A DNA stretch of 11,812 nucleotides from Bacteroides sp. CAG:545. Its GTDB lineage: Bacteria > Bacteroidota > Bacteroidia > Bacteroidales > UBA932. The notes beneath the pieces were generated by a model. It ran no database searches, was not told the DNA's origin, and saw only the letters and a program-made list of their open reading frames with translations. Made by a program: the position numbers and the translations under genes. Positions 7,477 to 11,812 of the stretch are shown piece after piece (the first letter of the stretch is position 1; the number at the start of each line of letters is the position of its first letter). Location of the stretch: assembly GCA_000432515.1 (NCBI GenBank), contig HF996043.1, positions 85,710 through 97,521 on the forward strand. Direction: 5' to 3'.

Positions 7477-7500
7477 AGGTGGGATTCGGTCGGCATTGAC

Positions 7501-8883
7501 CTAAACTGCGGTCTGGTCGTCTCCGATGCGGATTTTCATGCGGTTCCATCCGAAGACCGGCAAGATGAATGACAGCAGGCAGGCTCCCAGCCAGAATATG
7601 GCTGCCGGGGTGAAGTTGTACACGTCTGAAGCTGTCTGGCAGCCCTCAATGAGGTAGCCGCTGACGATATCCTGCAGCCCTGCCGCTACATAGCTTGATA
7701 TTCCCACGATGCCGAGTGCTGCGCCTGTGGCTTTTCTCGGGACAATGTCCACTGCCATCAGGCCTGCCACGATGCAGTAAAGCACGCCGATGAACAGGCT
7801 GAAGAACGAGACGTAGATGATGTTCATCACGTAGCCGCCCCTGGTGAAGAGGAACAATGCCAATGAAACAAGGCAGAGGATGCCTGACAGCACCACCGGC
7901 TTGACCCTGTTCCCTTTGAATACTTTATCTGATAGCCAGCCTGCGAAAACAGTTCCGGCCACGCCGAATGCTTCGGAGAATGCGATGATCTGTGTGGCGG
8001 ACGGGAGAGAGAACCCTCTGGCTTTCTGCAGGAACAGCACGCCCCATCCGCTTATGGCGTATTGGGTGATATATACGAATGCGCTGGATATGGCGATAAT
8101 CCATATTCCGGGATGTCTCAGCACGATTTTCTGCAGAGTTCGGGTAGGCATTGAATCTTCCTTTCTCGGCTTCTCTCCGGAGAGTTGCTGCACTGACGGA
8201 AGTCCCTTGCTCTCAGGAGTATCCGACACGAAGAACAGCACTATCAGGCCTCCTGCCACACCTGCTGCAGCGGCGAAGATGAAGCCCCATTTCCAGCCCC
8301 ACAGGCCGACGATGACTCCTGTCAATATGAAGGTCAGGAATTTGCCGAGGTATGGACTGGCGCTGAAGATGCTGTAATAGGTTCCTCTTTTCGCGAGGGG
8401 AAACCATCTGGAGAGGGTGATGATGCCCGGAGGCGCCCCCATCGACTGAGCCCATCCGTTGAAGCCCCACAGGATGAAGAATGCGACGAAAGTCACCGCG
8501 CCGATGGTTCCTGTCAATGTCTGTGTGAATCCGAAGATGCCCATCAGAAGGTTGGCGACTGCGGACACGAAAAGTCCGGTGGCCATGAAACGGCGGATGT
8601 TGCAGTAGTCGGCGATGAATCCGTTGGTGAATTTGCCTACGGCATAGATGAGCAGAAGGGCTGAGCCTACAAGGCCGAGCTGCCCGGCTGTCAGAACGCC
8701 TTCGTCTATGAGTGGCTGTTTGACTACGCTGAGCGTCATTCTGCACACATAGTACAAGCTATATGCAACAGTGGCACCCCAGAACGTCTGATTTCTAAGT
8801 TTAATATAGACGCTGTCCGCATCTTTATCCGCAACCTTTTCTTTGGACGGCTTGCTGATCCTGAAATAAGAATATAGGCTCAT
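7501..8883 (-). CDS. MFS transporter of the organophosphate:phosphate antiporter (GlpT/UhpT/UhpC) family
   Basis: The chosen start at 8883 gives 460 residues and about 12 membrane segments. A longer frame to 8961 would begin upstream of the predicted transcription start. OPA-family motifs are WGFNGWAQSMGAPPG (139-153), RWFPLAKRGTYYSIF (159-173) and GWLSDKVF near the middle of the second half. In GlpT two arginines, R45 and R269, bind the substrate phosphate. Here YYVCRMTL keeps the first (Arg48), but the stretch FVYITQYAISGW, which aligns with GlpT FVYLLRYGILDW, has Gln274 in place of the second. The substrate is thus likely not a standard sugar phosphate or glycerol-3-phosphate, or it is bound differently. 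No phosphosugar enzymes are adjacent. The family call is firm; the substrate is unknown. Confidence 0.87.
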   Translation of the reverse strand: MSLYSYFRISKPSKEKVADKDADSVYIKLRNQTFWGATVAYSLYYVCRMTLSVVKQPLIDEGVLTAGQLGLVGSALLLIYAVGKFTNGFIADYCNIRRFMATGLFVSAVANLLMGIFGFTQTLTGTIGAVTFVAFFILWGFNGWAQSMGAPPGIITLSRWFPLAKRGTYYSIFSASPYLGKFLTFILTGVIVGLWGWKWGFIFAAAAGVAGGLIVLFFVSDTPESKGLPSVQQLSGEKPRKEDSMPTRTLQKIVLRHPGIWIIAISSAFVYITQYAISGWGVLFLQKARGFSLPSATQIIAFSEAFGVAGTVFAGWLSDKVFKGNRVKPVVLSGILCLVSLALFLFTRGGYVMNIIYVSFFSLFIGVLYCIVAGLMAVDIVPRKATGAALGIVGISSYVAAGLQDIVSGYLIEGCQTASDVYNFTPAAIFWLGACLLSFILPVFGWNRMKIRIGDDQTAV

Positions 8884-8930
8884 CAGAAGCTTGCATTCCT
8901 GCACGGCACATTGACCCTGCATTTGCCCAG

Positions 8931-8962
8931 CAAAATTACAAAAACTCAGCGAATTCAGCAAA
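8931..8962 (-). promoter_or_regulatory. Bacteroidota promoter of the MFS gene
   Basis: On the minus strand TTTG (8962-8959) is followed by a 20-base spacer and TAATTTTG (8938-8931), a full -33/-7 match. The start of transcription would fall near 8924, leaving a leader of about 40 bases before the ATG at 8883. This decides against the longer open frame that begins at 8961. Confidence 0.72.
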
Positions 8963-8981
8963 ATGGTGCTTTGGAGCTCGT

Positions 8982-9473
8982 TTATAACGGAGCATTGAAA
9001 ACAATTGAAATGATGATGCTGTCCTTGACGAAGACGATCAGTTTGTAGTCCGAGATTTTCTCAAAAAGGACGTATTGGGCCGAACCGTCATCGTATTTTC
9101 TTACAAGGTCCGGTTTCAGAAAATCCAGTTTGCTGAAAGGGTCTCCTACCCGGACGCCACCGTCCATGTATGTTGTCAATGCGCGGAATCTGTTGTCGTG
9201 CAGGCGAAAGTTGTAGAGAATTCCATTTTCTTCACAGGAAAACTTGTTTTTTCCTACAATATATCTCTCTGAAAGCCCAAATTCCGATTCGTATTTTTTA
9301 TAACTGTCCGGTTTTCCGAATCTGGACACGAACTCAGAATAAGTGATTCTCGCGCCAGGTTCAATCCCCTCCACGTCGATATGCACTGCCTTCTCGAGTT
9401 CTTGCCCGTAAATCATTGCCGGCAGAATCAGTATTAGGACAATGCTAAGGAATATTTTTGTCATGTTTTTCAT
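8982..9473 (-). CDS. Small secreted protein of unknown function
   Basis: The 163-residue protein starts MKNMTKIFLSIVLILIL and has a clear signal peptide, with likely cleavage after YG at 22-23. There is no lipobox, so it should be a free periplasmic or secreted protein of about 140 residues. The mature part appears to have two similar halves. The first has ITYSEFVSRFGKPDSY (43-58) then FSCEENGILYNFRL. The second has VRVGDPFSKLDFLKPD (107-122) then YKLIVFVKDSIIISIVF. Such helix-then-strands repeats resemble the BLIP/SmpA-like fold of small periplasmic proteins, but this is only a visual impression. The gene is divergent from the SGNH hydrolase gene, and its stop is about 20 bases upstream of the MFS promoter. 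I do not recognise a named family. Confidence 0.75.
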   Translation of the reverse strand: MKNMTKIFLSIVLILILPAMIYGQELEKAVHIDVEGIEPGARITYSEFVSRFGKPDSYKKYESEFGLSERYIVGKNKFSCEENGILYNFRLHDNRFRALTTYMDGGVRVGDPFSKLDFLKPDLVRKYDDGSAQYVLFEKISDYKLIVFVKDSIIISIVFNAPL

Positions 9474-9515
9474 AATAGACTCTGTCTTAGTGGGTTACTT
9501 GTGGAAGAGTGGATG

Positions 9516-9545
9516 TAAATATATGCTTTTTGCACAGAAATACAA
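9516..9545 (-). promoter_or_regulatory. Putative promoter of the small secreted protein
   Basis: On the minus strand TTG (9545-9543) is followed by a 19-base spacer and TATATTTA (9523-9516). The last base of the -7 box differs from the consensus G. It is about 43 bases before the ATG at 9473. Its -33 end abuts that of the SGNH promoter. Confidence 0.45.
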
Positions 9546-9554
9546 TAAGTTTTC

Positions 9555-9584
9555 TTGCGGAAAAGGCTAAAATCCCTAATTTTG
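9555..9584 (+). promoter_or_regulatory. Bacteroidota promoter of the SGNH hydrolase gene
   Basis: TTG at 9555-9557, a 19-base spacer and TAATTTTG at 9577-9584 make a full match. The predicted transcription start near 9591 leaves a leader of about 60 bases before the ATG at 9653. This rules out the longer in-frame start at 9509. Confidence 0.68.
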
Positions 9585-9652
9585 TGTTTGCTTTCATGTC
9601 GGCGGGGCCGGTCAATGAAAGTTGCGAAAGCGGACATAAACTAATTAGTATA

Positions 9653-10762
9653 ATGAAAAACCACGTTCTTTCTGCGGCATTGGTCGCAACACTATTGGGT
9701 ATTGCCACATTGGCTCAGGCCCAGACACCAAAAAAGGTAAAGTACACATTTACAGAGGCTTCTGATCTTACATTGATCGGTAAACTTTTCCCTGACACTC
9801 CGAACCCATATCACCGTATCGATACGGTAAAGCATAAGGGATTTACCAAGTATGAAAATCTTCAGGTCCGCCAGTCTTCAGGTATCGCTGTTGTGTTCAA
9901 CACGAACTCCACTACCATTTCTGTAAAGACTGAATTCGGTTATCTGGACAACAAGACCAATACCGGCGACTATTCTTCACACGGATATGATCTCTATATA
10001 AAGAAAGACGGCAAGTGGCTTTGGGCTGCGGCAGGTTGTGCACCTATCGGCAAAGAAGAGGGCTACAACCACGTGCTTATCAAGAATATGAATGCCGACG
10101 AGAAGGAATGTCTGCTGTATATTCCGCTCTTCAGTGAGGAGAATTCCATAAAGATCGGTGTGCAGGAAGGCGCTACAATAACTAAGGGCGAGGCTCCGTT
10201 CCGTCACCGTGTGGGTATCTTCGGCTCAAGCTATACTCACGGAACCAGCACTTCCAGACCGGGCATGACCTATCCGGCTCAGTTTACAAGAATGACCGGT
10301 ATCCAGCTTCTCAGCATCGCCTGCTCAGGAAACTGCAAGCTTCAGTCATATTTTGCTGATGCTCTCGTGGATGCTGATGCTGAAGCATTCATCTTCGACG
10401 CATTCTCGAATCCGACACCGGAAATGATAAAGGAAAGACTGTTCCCGTTCATTGAGAAACTCAATGCTGCACATCCTGGCAAGCCGCTCATTTTCCAGCA
10501 TACCATCTACAGGGAGAAGAGAAATTTCGACCTTTCCAATGACAAGGCAGAGCAGGCAAAGATGGATATGGCTGACAGCCTGATGAAAATCGCTGTCAAG
10601 AAATATCCTGACGTGTATTATGTGACGACTACAAATGCCACAGATCCTGCTCACGACAGCAGCGTAGATGGCGTTCACCCTGGTGACCACGGCTACACCC
10701 TCTGGGCTGAATCCATCAGAAAACCGATCCTCAAAATCCTCAAGAAATACGGAATCAAGTAA
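9653..10762 (+). CDS. Secreted SGNH/GDSL-family hydrolase with N-terminal beta-sandwich domain
   Basis: Starting at the ATG at 9653, the 369-residue protein has a signal peptide with a likely AQA cleavage site at 21-23. An N-terminal domain (about 30-180) resembles the carbohydrate-binding-like domain found ahead of SGNH domains in Bacteroidota. The catalytic SGNH domain (about 185-369) shows GSSYTHG (191-197) with Ser193 as probable nucleophile, CSGNC (224-228) giving the oxyanion Gly, FSNP (251-254) with Asn253, and VDGVHPGDHGY (338-348) with Asp339 and His342. Family members deacylate or de-esterify polysaccharides or other exported substrates; the exact ester is unknown. No polysaccharide-utilization genes (SusC/D) are adjacent. 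It is transcribed from its own promoter, divergent from the small secreted protein. No terminator is seen after its stop, so read-through into the abi gene is possible. Confidence 0.9.
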   Translation: MKNHVLSAALVATLLGIATLAQAQTPKKVKYTFTEASDLTLIGKLFPDTPNPYHRIDTVKHKGFTKYENLQVRQSSGIAVVFNTNSTTISVKTEFGYLDNKTNTGDYSSHGYDLYIKKDGKWLWAAAGCAPIGKEEGYNHVLIKNMNADEKECLLYIPLFSEENSIKIGVQEGATITKGEAPFRHRVGIFGSSYTHGTSTSRPGMTYPAQFTRMTGIQLLSIACSGNCKLQSYFADALVDADAEAFIFDAFSNPTPEMIKERLFPFIEKLNAAHPGKPLIFQHTIYREKRNFDLSNDKAEQAKMDMADSLMKIAVKKYPDVYYVTTTNATDPAHDSSVDGVHPGDHGYTLWAESIRKPILKILKKYGIK

Positions 10763-10772
10763 CCGTTACGGT
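10762..10772. repeat. Short palindrome overlapping the SGNH stop codon
   Basis: ACCGT-T-ACGGT is a perfect 5-bp inverted repeat around one base. It begins in the last base of the SGNH stop and lies 30 bases before the abi start. A one-base loop cannot form an RNA hairpin, so if it works at all it would be as a protein-binding site on DNA. It may be chance. Confidence 0.25.
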
Positions 10773-10783
10773 ATCATTTCAAG

Positions 10784-10800
10784 ATTGGAGGGGGAGAAAG
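10784..10800 (+). promoter_or_regulatory. Unusually strong Shine-Dalgarno before the abi gene
   Basis: The purine run GGAGGGGGAGAAAG (10787-10800) ends just before the CT that precedes the ATG at 10803. The other starts in this window show no comparable SD, as is usual in Bacteroidota. It fixes the abi start and excludes the in-frame extension back to 10668. Confidence 0.65.
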
Positions 10801-10802
10801 CT

Positions 10803-11690
10803 ATGAAGTTTGCCACAACCATCGAGGAGCAGATACAGAAATTGAAAGACAGAGGTTTAATAATCTCGGATGAGGCGAAAGCAAAGGAGGTGTTGCTGGA
10901 TGTTGGCTACTATCGCTTTGGTTCGTATCTGTTTCCGTACGAGTTGACTTATCCCAGCAAAAAAGACAGAACTCATAAACTCAAGGCTTCAACTCGTTTT
11001 GAGGATGCATTGGACTTGTACTACTTTGACTCGGATTTAAGGATGTTGCTCTTAAGATATCTTACTCGTATAGAGATAAACTTGAGAACATATATCACTT
11101 ACTATGTGTCAAATGTTTACAAGGATAATCCCTATTGGTTTGTCAATGAGGGGATAATGGATGCTGAGTTTGTTAATTCTTTCGACATCAGCATTTATAC
11201 TGAGCAGTTCAAAAAGCATCCTGTCATTGCGGATCATCATAAAAAGTATCCTGGAGAAAAATATGCACCAGCTTGGAAAACTGTTGAACATATGACGTTT
11301 GGCGCAGTGTATCAGTTGTTTTTGAGCATAACGGACAAAGATGTTCAATCGGCCATATCAAAGCACTATAATGTTGATAAACTGACTATCTTCACGAGTT
11401 ATTTCAACGCTATACGATATTTGAGAAATCAGTGTGCTCATGGAGATGTCTTGTTTGATATGAAATTGGCTATTCCTTTGAAATCAGGCCCTGCAGGGCG
11501 GCTCAATTCGTTTACTAACAGCAATATTATCGGTTCCATCAAGATTGTTGAGTTTTTCTTGAAGCAGATTTCTCAGCACAGGTGCAACGAATTTTGCCAA
11601 AGGCTTTCTGACCTTTTGGATGGAGTGGAGAATGATACGGTAGCAGAAGTCCTTAATGACGTATCTGGATTTGACATGAATTTCGTATAA
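10803..11690 (+). CDS. Abi_2 (AbiD/AbiF-type) HEPN-domain abortive infection protein
   Basis: From the SD-backed ATG this gives 295 residues. The Abi_2 layout is clear: EEQIQKLKDRGL (8-19) and VGYYRFGSYLFPY (34-46) at the N-terminus; LRMLLLRYLTRIEINLRTYI (79-98); AWKTVEHMTFGAVYQLF (157-173); and LRNQCAHGD (207-215). The last holds an R208-x4-H213 motif of the HEPN ribonucleases. Abi_2 proteins from lactococcal AbiD/AbiF stop phage growth at the cost of the cell, probably by RNA cleavage. AbiF-type proteins have been reported, from memory, to pair with a neighbouring structured RNA and to be related to Cas13. The gene is AT-rich compared with its neighbours (hand count 19/60 G+C at 11041-11100 and 23/60 at 11221-11280). 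No own promoter is seen in the 40-base gap after the SGNH gene. Acquisition by transfer is likely. Confidence 0.9.
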   Translation: MKFATTIEEQIQKLKDRGLIISDEAKAKEVLLDVGYYRFGSYLFPYELTYPSKKDRTHKLKASTRFEDALDLYYFDSDLRMLLLRYLTRIEINLRTYITYYVSNVYKDNPYWFVNEGIMDAEFVNSFDISIYTEQFKKHPVIADHHKKYPGEKYAPAWKTVEHMTFGAVYQLFLSITDKDVQSAISKHYNVDKLTIFTSYFNAIRYLRNQCAHGDVLFDMKLAIPLKSGPAGRLNSFTNSNIIGSIKIVEFFLKQISQHRCNEFCQRLSDLLDGVENDTVAEVLNDVSGFDMNFV

Positions 11691-11692
11691 AA

Positions 11693-11724
11693 TTTGTGTG
11701 GGATTAAAATAAGTCTTATATTTG
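11693..11724 (+). promoter_or_regulatory. Consensus Bacteroidota promoter directly after the abi gene
   Basis: TTTG at 11693-11696, a spacer of exactly 20 bases and TATATTTG at 11717-11724 make the cleanest promoter in the window. It starts two bases after the abi stop. Transcription should begin near 11730, right at the first hairpin of the putative RNA. Confidence 0.75.
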
Positions 11725-11729
11725 CAAAG

Positions 11730-11811
11730 AAGTGCGCGCATTGTCTACTATCGCTGTGCGTGGCACTATAAAAAAGGAAATTGGAGGCTGACCCAAAAGG
11801 TCAGCTTCTTT
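11730..11811 (+). ncRNA. Putative structured small RNA (about 80 bases) next to the abi gene, or a leader of an off-window gene
   Basis: No open frame of note lies here. The predicted transcript starts with a hairpin: AGTGC (11731-11735) pairs with GCACT (11763-11767), and inside it GCGCA (11736-11740) pairs with TGTGC (with one G-U pair), leaving a bulge on the 3' side. An A-rich single-stranded link follows, containing ATTGGAGG. A second hairpin at 11784-11808 is followed by U-rich sequence. That makes a compact two-hairpin RNA. It could be an antitoxin or guide-like RNA for the abi protein, an independent sRNA, or the 5' leader of a gene beyond the edge. The promoter and structure are seen directly; the role is inference. 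Confidence 0.45.
11784..11811 (+). terminator. Terminator-like hairpin at the window end
   Basis: GCTGACC (11787-11793) and GGTCAGC (11799-11805) form a perfect 7-bp stem around CAAAA. GAG/TTC extends it to 10 bp with one G-U pair. It is followed by TTT before the window stops, so the full U-tract cannot be seen. The same sequence could instead be the end of an insertion element, since similar GGCTGACCCAAAA-like ends occur in some Bacteroidota IS; this cannot be checked here. Confidence 0.5.
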
Positions 11812-11812
11812 G

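Noticed and set aside
7485..7500. GGTC...GACC between the convergent ispF and MFS genes as a bidirectional terminator
   Set aside because: The stem is only 4 bp and has no T-tract, too weak to support.
7844..8377. 177-codon plus-strand frame opposite the MFS gene
   Set aside because: Shadow of the transporter gene; no start context or motif.
8884..8961. 26-residue N-terminal extension of the MFS transporter
   Set aside because: The extension lies across a full TTTG-20-TAATTTTG promoter and upstream of the expected transcription start; family alignment begins after it.
9509..9652. 48-residue N-terminal extension of the SGNH hydrolase
   Set aside because: It covers the gene's own promoter and would bury the clear signal peptide that starts at 9653.
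10668..10802. 45-residue N-terminal extension of the Abi protein overlapping the SGNH gene
   Set aside because: It is out of frame over SGNH codons, of low-complexity composition, and the strong Shine-Dalgarno sits right before the ATG at 10803.
10763..10802. Own promoter for the abi gene (TATCATTT near 10772)
   Set aside because: It does not fit TAnnTTTG and has no -33 partner at the right spacing; transcription from the SGNH promoter is as likely.
11725..11812. CRISPR-like repeat or tRNA after the abi gene
   Set aside because: There is only one copy of each hairpin, no regularly spaced direct repeats and no tRNA cloverleaf.
11781..11812. Left end of an insertion sequence (GGCTGACCCAAAA-like)
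   Set aside because: No transposase frame or matching far end is visible in the window; the hairpin is equally explained as a terminator, so only noted as an alternative.

Overview
The window looks like a chromosomal segment of a Bacteroidota bacterium, most likely a gut-type Bacteroidales. Several genes are preceded by the phylum's characteristic promoter (TTG/TTTG, a 19-20 base spacer, then TAnnTTTG). Most starts lack a Shine-Dalgarno sequence, and the gene set and order (small membrane protein, mutL, rhomboid protease, exonuclease/endonuclease/phosphatase protein, tsaC-like, rsmE) fits that group. Genus cannot be decided from the sequence alone. No stretch over 300 bases lacks a gene. No rRNA, tRNA, CRISPR array or complete insertion sequence was seen.

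Left part (1-6877, minus strand): eight genes run the same way and are nearly contiguous. In transcription order they are a small tail-anchored protein, mutL, a rhomboid protease, a membrane-anchored exonuclease/endonuclease/phosphatase-fold protein, a TsaC/Sua5-type protein, the 16S rRNA methyltransferase RsmE, a NagX/DUF5009 membrane acyltransferase-like protein, and a YfcE-type phosphoesterase cut by the window edge. Spacings from mutL onward are 5, 12, -14, 1, 3 and 4 bases, so this is very probably one operon mixing mismatch repair, tRNA/rRNA modification and envelope functions. The MutL has lost most of the usual C-terminal endonuclease signature.

Middle part (6878-9508): ispF (isoprenoid precursor synthesis) is transcribed divergently from the operon out of a 104-base region with back-to-back -7 boxes. 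It converges on an organophosphate-antiporter-type MFS transporter. That transporter carries Gln where the GlpT family has its second phosphate-binding Arg. Next is a small secreted protein of unknown function.

Right part (9509-11812): a secreted SGNH/GDSL hydrolase is divergent from the small secreted protein. It is followed 40 bases later by an AT-richer gene for an Abi_2 (AbiD/AbiF-type) HEPN protein with an RX4H motif and an unusually strong Shine-Dalgarno. Directly after the abi gene is the best Bacteroidota promoter in the window, driving an apparent RNA of about 80 bases with two hairpins, the second terminator-like. This abi-plus-structured-RNA pair is the best candidate for a defence or toxin-antitoxin module here.
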